From Myxococcota bacterium (GTDB lineage Bacteria > Myxococcota > JAJVIH01), in the NCBI GenBank assembly GCA_022072125.1, contig JAJVIH010000039.1:1-64000 (forward strand): 64,000 nt of DNA. Direction: 5' to 3'. The position numbers and the translations under genes are program-made. Positions 36,226 to 45,860 of this stretch are shown here, in pieces; position 1 is the stretch's first letter, and the number at the start of each line of letters is the position of its first letter. Under the pieces are notes generated by a model. The model searched no databases, had not been told where the DNA came from, and worked only from the letters and a program-made list of their open reading frames with translations.

Positions 36226-38481
36226 ATGAAGGAGTTGGACCGGTTGAATAGCGCTTCGTCCGCCCGCCGGATGCTTGTGCTGATCCTGACAATGGGGTGG
36301 GGGTGTGTATTCATGGCTTGCGGCGGCGGCGCGGCGCCCACGGCGTGCGGTTCCTGTCCCGCGGGCACGGTTTGCAACGGCGAAGTCTGCGTTCCCGATC
36401 AGAAAGCGCCGCAGGATAGCGGCGTGCAGCCAGCCTGCCGTCTCAACAGCGATTGCCCCATCGGCTTCAATTGCAATGCGGGACAATGCGTGCCGCTGGA
36501 CGGCGCCGGCAGGCCCGCGGACGCCTCACCGGAAGACGCGCCTTCCACGGCCGATGGCGCGGTGGAAGATGCCGCTCATTCCGACGCGGGCCAGGAAGAG
36601 GATGTGACCGCCGGCGACGCCTCGCCGGATTCCGGTCCCGGTGATGCGGGTTCAGGCGATGTCCCTCCTCCGGACAGCGGTCCGCCGCCAAAGACCTGCC
36701 CGGGATCATGCCCCGCCGCGCCCAACGCCGATGGATATTGCATGAGCGGTTTTTGCACGCTGCGCTGCAAACCCGGCTTTTTTGATCTGGATTTCAACCG
36801 GCAGAATGGTTGCGAGGCCAGGAAATGCAACAGCGAAGGCCGGGAGAACTGCGACGGCAGCGATAACGACTGCGATGGCGTGGTTGATAATGGTTTCGAC
36901 AAAACCAGCCCGGAAACCTGCGGCGATCTGTGTTTCAAATGCCAGCCGCTGGCGCCCAACACCCTGCCCGCATGCCAGGATGGCAAATGCGTGTTTGGGC
37001 CGTGTACGGCTGGTTTTTCCGACGCCGACGGCAACAAAACCAACGGCTGCGAGGCGAAATGCGCCGCCAGCGGTCCCGACCTGTGCGACGGCGTGGACAA
37101 CGATTGCAACACCCGCACGGAAGACGGCAGCGCCGAGCCCAATCTCAACACCGAATGCGCCGTGCCCGGGCAGAAAGGCTATTGCCAGCGCGGCCTGTGG
37201 AAATGCGACGGCGGCAAGCTGACCTGCCGTCAGTTCAACCAGCCCCAGGCGGAGCGTTGCGACCTGATAGACAACGATTGCGACGGCCAGTACGACGAGG
37301 AAAAAAACCTTTGTCCGGCGGGGAAAAAATGCGCTGCGGGCGGGTGCGTGGATGACTGCGCAAGCGAGTGCCCCGTCCATGGCGCGCAGCAATGCACGGC
37401 GGATGGGAAAATCCAGACCTGCGGACAACTGGATGCGGACCCTTGCCTGGAATGGGGAGAGCCCCGGGCCTGTCCCAATAACCTCAAATGCGAGCGCGGG
37501 CTGTGCGGCTGCAAAAACGAATGTGATCAGCCAGGCCTCAAAGTATGCGGCGCGGATGGAATCATCGTTTGCGGCAATACCGATGGCGACCCCTGCAACG
37601 AGTGGAGCCCGATCTCGCAATGCCCCGCCGGGCAGGTTTGCGCGGGCGGCGCCTGCGGCAAGAACCAGTGCGCCCCGCTGGGCTCCAAACGCTGCGGGGG
37701 CAATACAGTGGTCGAAGTCTGCCAGGATCACGACGGCGACGGCTTTTACGACTGGGGCTCCCCGGTGAAATGCTCCAATCAGGATGTCTGCCGGCTGGGC
37801 CGCTGCTTCCGCGATCAATGTTCTCCGGCGGGCAGCCAGCGTTGCTCCGGCGATTCTTACGACACCTGCATGGATGAAGATGGCGACGGCTTCTTCGAGT
37901 GGGCGGACCGCAAGTCTTGTCCCGCTGGGAAAACCTGCGTGCGCGGTTCGTGCGCGGAAGGTTGTCCGCCAGACATGGTGCGCATTCCAGGCGTTGAGGC
38001 CTGCGTGGATCGCTATGAAGCCTCCAAGGGAGCCGGCGGCAAGGCGGTGAGTGCGCCCAATCAGCTTCCGTGGACGCTGATCGGACAGGACGAGGCGGTG
38101 GCGGAATGCGCGGCGGCGGGCAAACGCCTGTGCAAGCCCACGGAATGGCAGGCGGCCTGCGAAGGCAGCGGCGGAGCGGTTTACCCCTACGGGTTCACGT
38201 ATGATCCATCCGCCTGCAATGGAGAAGACGCGGAGCCCAACCAGAACGAAATCGCGCCCACGGGGACCTTTTCCAAATGCGTGTCGCTGGAAGGCGCTCA
38301 TGACATGAGCGGCAATGTCTGGGAATGGGTGGATGAAAAAGCGGTGGATGGCCGCGGCGTCTACCGTGGCGGCAGCGTGATGCAGTCATCCACCGGGCTG
38401 GAATGCGCGTCGCGCGGGGCGGGCGTGCTGGCGGGGCAGTCGCATCCACAGATTGGTTTTCGCTGCTGCAAGGATTTGTAG
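36226..38481 (+). CDS. Cys-rich lipoprotein: MopE-like repeats and C-terminal formylglycine-generating-enzyme (SUMF1) domain
   Basis: 751 residues. The signal peptide ends in the lipobox FMAC. Then follow a Cys-rich part, a Pro/Asp/Ala stalk, and about three CDGxDNDCDG units (CDGSDNDCDGVVDNG, CDGVDNDCNT, CDLIDNDCDGQYDEE) like those of MopE-type surface proteins, and more CPxG-type Cys repeats. From ~residue 580 there is an FGE-sulfatase/SUMF1-like domain (MVRIPG, RLCKPTEWQAAC, DMSGNVWEWVDE, YRGGS, GFRCC). In this setting such domains often bind rather than modify; the two catalytic Cys of true FGE are not assured. Probably exported to the surface. Confidence 0.85.
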   Translation: MKELDRLNSASSARRMLVLILTMGWGCVFMACGGGAAPTACGSCPAGTVCNGEVCVPDQKAPQDSGVQPACRLNSDCPIGFNCNAGQCVPLDGAGRPADASPEDAPSTADGAVEDAAHSDAGQEEDVTAGDASPDSGPGDAGSGDVPPPDSGPPPKTCPGSCPAAPNADGYCMSGFCTLRCKPGFFDLDFNRQNGCEARKCNSEGRENCDGSDNDCDGVVDNGFDKTSPETCGDLCFKCQPLAPNTLPACQDGKCVFGPCTAGFSDADGNKTNGCEAKCAASGPDLCDGVDNDCNTRTEDGSAEPNLNTECAVPGQKGYCQRGLWKCDGGKLTCRQFNQPQAERCDLIDNDCDGQYDEEKNLCPAGKKCAAGGCVDDCASECPVHGAQQCTADGKIQTCGQLDADPCLEWGEPRACPNNLKCERGLCGCKNECDQPGLKVCGADGIIVCGNTDGDPCNEWSPISQCPAGQVCAGGACGKNQCAPLGSKRCGGNTVVEVCQDHDGDGFYDWGSPVKCSNQDVCRLGRCFRDQCSPAGSQRCSGDSYDTCMDEDGDGFFEWADRKSCPAGKTCVRGSCAEGCPPDMVRIPGVEACVDRYEASKGAGGKAVSAPNQLPWTLIGQDEAVAECAAAGKRLCKPTEWQAACEGSGGAVYPYGFTYDPSACNGEDAEPNQNEIAPTGTFSKCVSLEGAHDMSGNVWEWVDEKAVDGRGVYRGGSVMQSSTGLECASRGAGVLAGQSHPQIGFRCCKDL

Positions 38482-38607
38482 GCCAGGTTTTCCATGGTGT
38501 CCGCGCGTCTCTCCGCGCCTGGCGGCCCTGCAAAAGGAGCGCGCGGCGGTGGCGCGAAAAGCAAATGGTCCGCGGAAAAATTCAGGCGGCGATGGGACGC
38601 CGGCGCA

Positions 38608-39939
38608 TCACCCGCGGCTGGAACGCATCAGTTCCTCGATGGCGCGCGGCTCCTTGGGAACTCCGGCGGTCAGCACCTCGTGACCTCCCGGGGTGATCAG
38701 GATGTCATCCTCGATGCGCACGCCGACGCCACGGTATTTTTCCGGCGCCTCCACATCGTCCGGCGCCACGTAGACGCCCGGCTCCACGGTGAATACCATG
38801 CCCGGTTCGATGGGGCGCGGTTTTCCATCCAGGAAATATTTTCCGCAGTCATGCACGTCAATGCCCAGCCAGTGGCCGGTGCGGTGCATGTAGAACCGCC
38901 GGAAATGTTTGTTGGCGATATTGTCCCCGGCGTCGCCCTTGAGCATGCCCAGGCGGATCATCCCCTCCGTGAGCGTTTTTACCGCGATGTCGTGCAGGCC
39001 GGTGATGGTCTGTCCGGGCCGGCATTCGGCGATCACGCGCAACTGCGCTTCCAGCACCAGGTCGTAAATTTCCCGCTGCGCCTGGGTGAACCGGCCATTG
39101 ACCGGAAAGGTCCGGGTGATGTCCGAGGCGTAGCCGTGGTATTCGCAACCGGCGTCAATCAGCAGCAGGTCGCCGTCGCGCAGGGGCATGTTGTTCTCCA
39201 CATAATGGAGGATGCAGGCGTTGTCGCCGCCCCCGGCGATGGTGTTGTAGGCGGCGCACTGGGCTCCGCCGGCCCGGAATTCATGCTCGATGAGCGCTTC
39301 GATGTCGCTTTCGTTCATGCCGGGCCGCGCGGCCTTCATCGCCTGCACATGGGCATGGGCGGCGATGGCCGCCGATCGGCGCATGAAAAAGAGATCGTCG
39401 TCATCCTTGAACAGCCGGAGTTCTCCCACCAGTTCATGGGCGTCGAGCAGGGCGGAGGGACCCACCGGTTTTTCATCGCGGCTGGGGCGCAGGCGGCGCA
39501 GCAGCCGGAGGATGCGCAGGTCGAGGTTTTCATCCAGCCCGGTGGTATGGAAAAAGCGGGCGTGGCCGCGCAGCAGTTCCTCCAGTTTCGCTTCCAGATC
39601 GGTGATGACAAACGCCTCGTCGGCCTTGTAGACGCTCACCGCCCCTTCGACTCCCGCCCGGCGGCCATTCCAGGTTTCTTTTTCCTTGTCGCGGGGGCGC
39701 GTGAACAGGATGAACTTCCGCTCCGTTCCATTGTTGAGCAGCAGCGCCGCGGATTCCGGCTCGTTGAATCCGGTGGCGTACATGAGGTCGCTGTTCTGGC
39801 GGAATTTGTAGTGGGTGTCGTGGCTGCGCACCGGCTCCGGCGGCGAATGGAGCAGCAGCGCGCCCGGCCCCATGGCGCCGAAGATGCGCTGGCGGCGGCG
39901 CTGGAAAATCGCGGCGTCAAAGGTCCAATGGTGATTCAT
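38608..39939 (-). CDS. pepP: Xaa-Pro aminopeptidase (M24B, AmpP-like)
   Basis: 443 residues. It removes N-terminal residues preceding proline. The N-terminal creatinase-like domain precedes the pita-bread catalytic domain with all metal ligands: two Asp in DAGCEYHGYASD, His in TGHWLGIDVHD, Glu in FTVEPGVYV and Glu in VGVRIEDD. It overlaps the upstream small gene by 4 nt, and that gene overlaps gshA, giving a tight gshA-ORF-pepP operon. Confidence 0.94.
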   Translation of the reverse strand: MNHHWTFDAAIFQRRRQRIFGAMGPGALLLHSPPEPVRSHDTHYKFRQNSDLMYATGFNEPESAALLLNNGTERKFILFTRPRDKEKETWNGRRAGVEGAVSVYKADEAFVITDLEAKLEELLRGHARFFHTTGLDENLDLRILRLLRRLRPSRDEKPVGPSALLDAHELVGELRLFKDDDDLFFMRRSAAIAAHAHVQAMKAARPGMNESDIEALIEHEFRAGGAQCAAYNTIAGGGDNACILHYVENNMPLRDGDLLLIDAGCEYHGYASDITRTFPVNGRFTQAQREIYDLVLEAQLRVIAECRPGQTITGLHDIAVKTLTEGMIRLGMLKGDAGDNIANKHFRRFYMHRTGHWLGIDVHDCGKYFLDGKPRPIEPGMVFTVEPGVYVAPDDVEAPEKYRGVGVRIEDDILITPGGHEVLTAGVPKEPRAIEELMRSSRG

Positions 39940-40367
39940 AGATGTTCCTGTTCTGGCGATTCCCTGACTCTGCTGAGAAGATACAGCAGCATCATTTTTT
40001 CATGCTCCACGCCGTCTCCCGGTCTGTCAAATACAAACCGGGCCTGACCAGTTCTCGCGTTCACGGTCCATGTGCAGAGGGCGGAATGGGGGCTTGCGGC
40101 GATACCGGGCGTGAACGTCACGGTGTATTCATGGGGAGATCCCTCGCGCGGGAAGGCGACAAGCTGATAATTCCGCGCGGGATGGCGTTCTCGCCGCAGC
40201 CACTGGCAGTAGTCCCAGAAGTGAATGCGGGTGTCTTCCACCCAAGTGGACAGAGCCATCGCGGCCTGTTTGACCTGTTGGGCGCGGTTGACCGGCTCCG
40301 GCCACGCCAGCCACAGGGACAGGCAGGCGACAAACACCGCCGCATGGAATGGCCAGGAGGATTTCAT
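39936..40367 (-). CDS. Small exported or membrane-anchored protein, unknown
   Basis: 143 residues from ATG 40367, which overlaps the gshA stop (ATGA). One N-terminal hydrophobic stretch (FHAAVFVACLSLWLAW) could be a signal or anchor helix. The remainder is a mixed alpha/beta region with two cysteines, ending in a helical charged tail. I recognise no family. Both junctions are overlaps, so it is co-translated with the glutamate-cysteine ligase and Xaa-Pro peptidase genes. Confidence 0.65.
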   Translation of the reverse strand: MKSSWPFHAAVFVACLSLWLAWPEPVNRAQQVKQAAMALSTWVEDTRIHFWDYCQWLRRERHPARNYQLVAFPREGSPHEYTVTFTPGIAASPHSALCTWTVNARTGQARFVFDRPGDGVEHEKMMLLYLLSRVRESPEQEHL

Positions 40368-41725
40368 TCCCCGGCCGGAAAGATGGACAGGGCCTCGACC
40401 AGTTTCGCCGGGTCCCGGCCCCACTCGTCCTGCCATCGCCGGGCGGTTTCCTCGCCGGGGGAAAACTCCCGGGCGAGCACCATCTGGAGCGGCTCCAGGT
40501 AAAGGGATTCGCCTGGCGAATCAAACTGGCGATTGAGGCCCAGTCCGGCGGCGCGCAGCAGGTCCTTCGCCATGTCGAGGATTTTGTGATCGCCAAACCG
40601 CCCCTGCAGCCCATCGCGGATGCAAACCGTGCGCAGTTCCCGGAGTTGATCCGGCCGGTAGTCGCGGACGAGGCGCATCGCGGCTTCCCTCCCCGCCGGG
40701 CTGTAGAAAACGCCTTTCCACAGGGCCGGAAGCGCGGTGATGAAGGGAACCGCGTTCATGTCCGCCGTGCGGACCTCGATGTAGGATTTGGCCCGCACAT
40801 CCGGGAAAAGCGTGGTCAGGTGAGTGTTCCAGTCGCCCATGGTGGCGCGTGCGCCTTGAAATCCCGCCCGCTGGAACTCGCGGAAGGTCACGCCGCCGGA
40901 AGATTTGTATTCGCCGTTGCGCAGTACAAACAGCATCGGGACATCCAGCGCGTACTCCACATAACGGCGGTAGCCGAAATCGTCATTCCACAGCCAGTCG
41001 AGAAAACCGCAGCGGTCGGGATCGAGATCATCCCATGTCGCCATGCGGCGGGAGGCGTAACCGGTGGTCTCCCCCGCATAGAGCCGCGAATTGGCGAATA
41101 TCGCCGTGACCAGCGGGGATATCGCCATGGCCAGCCGCATCATTTCGATGAAGTCCTGCTCGCTGGTCCAGTCAAAATTGGCCTGGATGGTGCAGGTGCA
41201 CGCCATCATCACATGGCCCTGGCCGCCCTTGCGGGGCAGGTAGTCCCGCATCAGTCCATAGCGTTTCTTGGGAACCCAATGGACCTGTTCAGGCGTCCAG
41301 AAGGGGTGGATTCCCAGGGGCAGCCACGCCAGCCCCAACTCATGGGAGATCTCCCGCAACTCCTCAAAGTGGGTGGCCACTTCCTGCACGGTTTCATGCA
41401 GGGACTTCAGCGGCGCGCCGGAAAGTTCAAACTGCCCGCCTGGTTCCAGCGAAATGGACGCCGCGCCGCGTTGCAGGGCGATGACATTTCCATCCTCTTC
41501 CACCGGCGACCAGCCAAAACGATCCGACAGATGAAAAAACAGGTTGCGGATGCTTTGCGCGCCATTGTACGGGATCGGTTGCAGCGGATCGCGGATGACG
41601 CCGAACTTCTCGTGTTCGGTTCCCACCAGCCGGCCCTTGAGCGGTTTTTCCGCCGCGCGGAGAGCTTCCACGCACTGGGCGGTATCCAGCAGTGGAGCGT
41701 CGGAAGTATTTCTGTCCAGACTCAA
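40364..41725 (-). CDS. gshA: Glutamate-cysteine ligase (plant/proteobacterial type)
   Basis: 453 residues beginning with a TTG codon (41725). It joins glutamate and cysteine with ATP, the first step of glutathione synthesis. Recognisable family segments: GTEHEKFGV near the N-terminus, ISLEPGGQFELSG, the stretch RYGLMRDYLP, TCTIQANFDW and SYIEVRTADMNAVPF. This is the class found in plants and alpha-proteobacteria. The upstream site GGAAGG lies 10 nt before the TTG. No gshB is present in the window. Confidence 0.9.
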   Translation of the reverse strand: MSLDRNTSDAPLLDTAQCVEALRAAEKPLKGRLVGTEHEKFGVIRDPLQPIPYNGAQSIRNLFFHLSDRFGWSPVEEDGNVIALQRGAASISLEPGGQFELSGAPLKSLHETVQEVATHFEELREISHELGLAWLPLGIHPFWTPEQVHWVPKKRYGLMRDYLPRKGGQGHVMMACTCTIQANFDWTSEQDFIEMMRLAMAISPLVTAIFANSRLYAGETTGYASRRMATWDDLDPDRCGFLDWLWNDDFGYRRYVEYALDVPMLFVLRNGEYKSSGGVTFREFQRAGFQGARATMGDWNTHLTTLFPDVRAKSYIEVRTADMNAVPFITALPALWKGVFYSPAGREAAMRLVRDYRPDQLRELRTVCIRDGLQGRFGDHKILDMAKDLLRAAGLGLNRQFDSPGESLYLEPLQMVLAREFSPGEETARRWQDEWGRDPAKLVEALSIFPAGE

Positions 41726-41967
41726 GGATCACCGGCCTTCCTGCCCGATTCAGACAATATGCGGAATTTCTCCATCTTCATTCCACCTCATATAAGTCGT
41801 GGAACTGGCCCAGGCAAGCAACGCTTGCATGACAGGTTTTCCCGCCCGATTCACCCGGCTTCGCGGCGGCCTTCCGTTCATCGAAAATGTATTTCCTGGC
41901 GAGGGAATAAACGGACCGGCTTCGTCCCAGTTGCCGGAGCGTGAAGCCGGCAGGCGCTTCCAGTGAA

Positions 41968-43050
41968 TCAGTTGGCCAGGGCGTCCAGCGCGGACTGGAT
42001 GACGGACAGCCCCTGATCCAGCACCCGGGCCCGCCACTCCGCGCTGTCCGGGTAAAAAGCATCGCGGATATCCGTTTTCGCCGCGTTCCATGGCCCGGAA
42101 AACGGGATGGCGCGCCGGTGCGCCCAATTGTCCGCGCGCAGGGCCTGAAACACCACATGCATTTCCCGTGTTCCGAACTCGGGGGAGAGAAAAGTCAGTT
42201 CGCTTTCCGGACAATATCGCCGGAAGGCGTTGCAGATTTCCCCGGTCAGCGCCGCCGAGACGGACTCCGCTTCGTGCTCCGAGCGCACACGCGGTCCAAA
42301 CCAGTTGTGGGCCCGCCGCAGCGCCTCCGACCCCGGCGCATCGGGGCTGATCAATTCCATTTCGCCCATCGCGCCAAGGCCGCTGTGGAAATCCAGTACG
42401 ATCAGACGCCGCGCGCGGGGCAACTCCTCCCTGCAAATGGTTTCGAGGACGCCGCGCGACCACGAGGGTTCGCATCCGCCGTAAAACAATCCATCGGGAT
42501 GTCTGTATTGGCCTCCCTGGATGGCGGCCTGAAGCGCGGCCAGGCCGCGGGTCGCCAGGAATGCGGCCAGGCGGGCGTCAGCGGCCAGCCGCGCGGCGCC
42601 TTCCAGGCTGGGCGGCGCAATGGCGGAGGCCAGTTCATCGTAACCAGGGTTTCCGGGCGGATGATCAAAGTCCACAAAGTTGCGGTTGATGTCCACATTC
42701 TGCTCGTTGACCCGGCGCAACCAGGCGAATCCGTATGGATTCAGGGCGTGGATGAACAGCGCCGACACCTCTCCGGGCAGGTTGCTGAACAGTCCGGCCT
42801 GCAGGGCGGCGGTCTGGATGGCGCTGCCGCAAAATCCTTCCACGCCATGGGTTCCGGAGATCACGGCCAGTTGATGGAGTGCGCGCTCGTCCCCCAGCCT
42901 GGCGGTCCACAACGCCAGGCGGGCGCCGTCTGGTCCCGCGACTGGAAGGAAATATTCCCTGAGACACGCGCCCGGGCGAGCCGCCGCGGAGAGGAAGCGG
43001 GATTGCGCCGCCAGAAAGGACGGGGAGAAAACGGATTCAGCGGCGTTCAT
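41968..43050 (-). CDS. DUF2817 family (M14-like) putative zinc carboxypeptidase
   Basis: 360 residues from ATG 43050. The family is related to M14 metallocarboxypeptidases: SGTHGVEGFCGSA supplies a candidate His and Glu metal site, NQNVDINRNF an Arg-like substrate region (here EQNVDINRNF), and LDFHSGLG a further His. No signal peptide is evident. The 242-nt gap between this gene's end and gshA holds nothing I can support. An in-frame codon at 43074 is possible. Confidence 0.8.
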   Translation of the reverse strand: MNAAESVFSPSFLAAQSRFLSAAARPGACLREYFLPVAGPDGARLALWTARLGDERALHQLAVISGTHGVEGFCGSAIQTAALQAGLFSNLPGEVSALFIHALNPYGFAWLRRVNEQNVDINRNFVDFDHPPGNPGYDELASAIAPPSLEGAARLAADARLAAFLATRGLAALQAAIQGGQYRHPDGLFYGGCEPSWSRGVLETICREELPRARRLIVLDFHSGLGAMGEMELISPDAPGSEALRRAHNWFGPRVRSEHEAESVSAALTGEICNAFRRYCPESELTFLSPEFGTREMHVVFQALRADNWAHRRAIPFSGPWNAAKTDIRDAFYPDSAEWRARVLDQGLSVIQSALDALAN

Positions 43051-43251
43051 GGGTGATTCCAGCAGGAGATGCATTCATTCTGCCCGGGGATGTGAACAGG
43101 CGCAACGGATCCGCCAGGATTCGCCGGACAAGCGGCGCTGACAGCCCCTGCTTCACCGTGGACCCGGCGTCCTCGCGGGCGCGCCGGGGCAGGCGGTCTG
43201 TCCGCGCAGGCATGCGGCGGGAGGCTTCCGGAGCGAGGCCGTTTTCAGAAG

Positions 43252-43287
43252 AAAAACCGGCGCGGACTGGAACAATCCGCGCCGGTT
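43252..43287 (-). terminator. Rho-independent terminator of the lipoprotein gene
   Basis: On the minus strand, AACCGGCGCGGA and TCCGCGCCGGTT form a perfect 12-bp stem with a 9-nt loop, followed by a T-run (A-run at 43252-43256 on the plus strand). It starts 30 nt past the lipoprotein stop codon. Confidence 0.9.
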
Positions 43288-43316
43288 GGGGATGTTTTCC
43301 TCCTGGGAATCACCCG

Positions 43317-44168
43317 TCAACTGTTCAAATCCTGCAGGCCGCCGAGCCGGTTGATGCGGAAACGGAACTCGCGGGCCCCGCTTTTGATGGTGATTTCGAT
43401 GGTGTCTCCATCCACCCGGTTGAAGGACATGGACATGCTCTTGCCGGAGGGCGCCGTCAGTTTGTATTCGCCTTTCTGGGGGACTGGATCCTGCAGGCGC
43501 ACCTGGACATTGTTGATCTCCAGTTTCCAGCTTCCCGCTTCGCCCGACCATTCCCGGTTGCCTTGAATTTCAAAGCCCGAGGCGAGCAGCCCCGCCTTGG
43601 GATCAATCAGCTTCTGTTTCACCTGGCCTTTGGACTCCCGGGTCTTGTTGTTGTGGGTCCAGTCAAAGTCGTAGCTGACGCGGCGCTCGGCGTTGTTGAC
43701 GTCCCAGGCGACCTCGGCCTTGCCGGTGACGGTGATGGATCCATCGCTGAGTTGGTCCCATGTGTGAGTCACCTTGAGTTCGCCCGGCGCGACGGAGGCG
43801 ATGGTGACGGCCGCCAGTCCGGTGTAGAGACGGCCGTTCCAGAAACAGGTCTGGCCTTTTTCGCCGAAGCGCACCGACACGGTATTTTTATCGAGAGTGA
43901 TGACCGCACAGGGAATCTGGCTGCGCACGAAATCGCGGAAACTGGCGGCGGCTTGCTCCAGACCCTGCCCAATGGTGAAGTTGGTGGAGATTTCAATCAT
44001 CCCCGCCGTGGAGTTGATGGCCTGTGCTTCCAGCGCCGACTCTTCCACGGCGATGCGAACTTCTTCGCGGGTCATCGCCTCGCACCCGGCGGTCAGCATG
44101 GCGAGCGCCAGGATGGCCGCGGCCTGAAACGGGTTGAAAACCAGACGAACGGAATTTGTATTGCGCAT
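43317..44168 (-). CDS. Lipoprotein of unknown function
   Basis: 283 residues from ATG 44168, which has the strong SD AAGGAG. The signal ends in LTAGC. The mature protein is mostly beta: alternating hydrophobic/charged strands such as TVSVRFGEKGQTC and IEITIKSGAREFRFRI, with one Cys pair. The fold would be a beta-barrel or lipocalin-like sheet, but I do not recognise the family. A strong terminator follows, so it is a single-gene unit. Confidence 0.75.
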   Translation of the reverse strand: MRNTNSVRLVFNPFQAAAILALAMLTAGCEAMTREEVRIAVEESALEAQAINSTAGMIEISTNFTIGQGLEQAAASFRDFVRSQIPCAVITLDKNTVSVRFGEKGQTCFWNGRLYTGLAAVTIASVAPGELKVTHTWDQLSDGSITVTGKAEVAWDVNNAERRVSYDFDWTHNNKTRESKGQVKQKLIDPKAGLLASGFEIQGNREWSGEAGSWKLEINNVQVRLQDPVPQKGEYKLTAPSGKSMSMSFNRVDGDTIEITIKSGAREFRFRINRLGGLQDLNS

Positions 44169-44362
44169 GGGGATTTCTCCTTCCTGGGGCGCCGCGAACA
44201 CCACGACGGCGCCGGTTCGCTTCGGTGGACCGGTTTCATTCGCTCTGAACAAAACGGGCGGTTGATGCTTCAGCCCGCACCAGACAGATTCCACCGGAAC
44301 CTGCTCCGGCGGCAATCCGGCGGATTGTCAGGTTACAAGACTGTGCATGCCGGAAATTTTTT

Positions 44363-44977
44363 TCAAACTTCCGGAGAATTTCCGGGGCTTTTTTTCTCGT
44401 CGCGATGGGCCAGCACCAGCAGGGAGACGGCGTTGACGGTGGCGTGGGCGGCGATAGGGGCGAACAGCCAGCCAGTCCACTGGAACAGCCATCCGAAGAG
44501 CAATCCGGCCGCCAGGGCGAAGGCGGTCCAGACCCAGTATTTCCCGCGCGGCGGATAATGCGCCAGACCAAAGAGCAGGGTGGAGCCCAGCAATCCCAGC
44601 CAGGGCAGGAAGACCCCGCGGAAAATGATCTCCTCCGCCACCCCCGCGACGCCAGAGACCGTGAGCACAAGGACCTCGTCCACGGGACGAAGTTTGGCGT
44701 GCAGGTCTTCCACCATCTCATGATAGATGGGGATCACGCGGCTGGCCGCCCAACTCAGTCCGGCCAGCGCCGCGCCCGCCGCCACCCCAATCACGATCGC
44801 CAGCCCGGGCGGAAACAGGGGCTCATCCAGCCGCACGCTGACGCCGTCGCCGAAGGCGAAGGACAATCCCACCACCAGCGCCAGCGCCGCTCCGTAAAAT
44901 AGCGTGGCGGCGATGGGCAGGTGCTTGCGGAACTCGCCCGGCGGAATTTCCGGCTCGCGGGAGTGCTGTTCATCCAT
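44363..44977 (-). CDS. CPBP-family intramembrane metalloprotease
   Basis: 204 residues with about six membrane helices. The three CAAX/CPBP motifs are present: EEIIFRG (EExxxR), FGLAHYP (FxxxH) and HATVNAV (HxxxB), which bind zinc in the Rce1-like protease. Bacterial members process or protect against peptides. ATG 44977 lies 8 nt inside the end of birA, so translation is coupled; a more upstream frame is open but within birA. Confidence 0.9.
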   Translation of the reverse strand: MDEQHSREPEIPPGEFRKHLPIAATLFYGAALALVVGLSFAFGDGVSVRLDEPLFPPGLAIVIGVAAGAALAGLSWAASRVIPIYHEMVEDLHAKLRPVDEVLVLTVSGVAGVAEEIIFRGVFLPWLGLLGSTLLFGLAHYPPRGKYWVWTAFALAAGLLFGWLFQWTGWLFAPIAAHATVNAVSLLVLAHRDEKKSPGNSPEV

Positions 44978-45854
44978 GGGCGGTTTTTTTCTCCTGGCTG
45001 GGGGGGAGAATCGCGCCGGACTCCGCATGATCGGGCAGGCGCGCGTGAACGACATCGCCAAAGCGCACCCGCCGGATGGCCTGATTTCCGGTTTCAACCA
45101 GCAGCGACCAGTCGGCGGCGAGCCCCGCCGCAAGGCCGCTGAAATGTTCGTCCATGGCGTCCACCTCGACCATGCGGCCCAGGGTGGCGGACCAGCGGAT
45201 GGCGTCGCGGCGGATGGCTTCATCTCCGGCGGCGGACAGTTCATCCAGGGTCAGTTCCAGTTCGCGGAGCAGCGCGGCCAGAATGTGCAGCCGGTCCAGA
45301 GCGGCGGAAGGATTCGCGATGATGCAGGAGGTGGCCTTGCCGCGCAGTCCGGGCGGGAAGTCTTCCGGCTGGGACAGGATATTGACGCCGATCCCCGCCA
45401 GCACGCAGGATTCATTCTCGTCCGCCGCCGCCAGTTCGCACAGGATTCCGCCGATCTTGCGGTCTTCGGCCAGCAAATCGTTGGGCCACTTCAATTCGAC
45501 GGGGATATCCAGGCGGCGCAGGGAGCGGGCGCACGCCACGCCGATCACCGGCGTCAGCGCGGCCACGCTCGCCGCGGAGATCCGCATCCGCAGCACCACC
45601 GTGAAGAGCAAATCCTTTCCCGGGGGAGACACCCAGCTTCGTTGCAGGCGCCCGCGTCCCCGGGTCTGTTCATCGGCCCACACCACCAAGCCGTGAGGCG
45701 CTCCCGCCAGCGCCAGTTCCCGCGCCCGGTCGCTGGTGGAGCCGAGGGAAGGGTGATGTTCAATCATTCGCCCGATGGCGCGGGAGCGCAGGTGCGCATC
45801 CAGCGAGCCGGTCAGGCGGGACGGGTCCGGAGACAGCCAGCAGGGGGCATTCAT
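44970..45854 (-). CDS. birA: Biotin--[acetyl-CoA-carboxylase] ligase, monofunctional
   Basis: 294 residues. It activates biotin to biotinyl-AMP and attaches it to a lysine of AccB. Motifs: GRGRLQRSWVSPPG (biotin/AMP loop), KWPNDLL and KIGGIL. No N-terminal helix-turn-helix is visible, so it is a class I ligase without repressor function. It follows nadC by 6 nt and overlaps the CPBP gene, giving a nadC-birA-CPBP operon. Confidence 0.92.
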   Translation of the reverse strand: MNAPCWLSPDPSRLTGSLDAHLRSRAIGRMIEHHPSLGSTSDRARELALAGAPHGLVVWADEQTRGRGRLQRSWVSPPGKDLLFTVVLRMRISAASVAALTPVIGVACARSLRRLDIPVELKWPNDLLAEDRKIGGILCELAAADENESCVLAGIGVNILSQPEDFPPGLRGKATSCIIANPSAALDRLHILAALLRELELTLDELSAAGDEAIRRDAIRWSATLGRMVEVDAMDEHFSGLAAGLAADWSLLVETGNQAIRRVRFGDVVHARLPDHAESGAILPPSQEKKTAHG

Positions 45855-45860
45855 CGGGGA

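Noticed and set aside
36706-38301. 531-codon minus-strand frame inside the MopE/FGE gene
   Set aside because: It arises from Cys/Asp codons read antisense and shows no family match.
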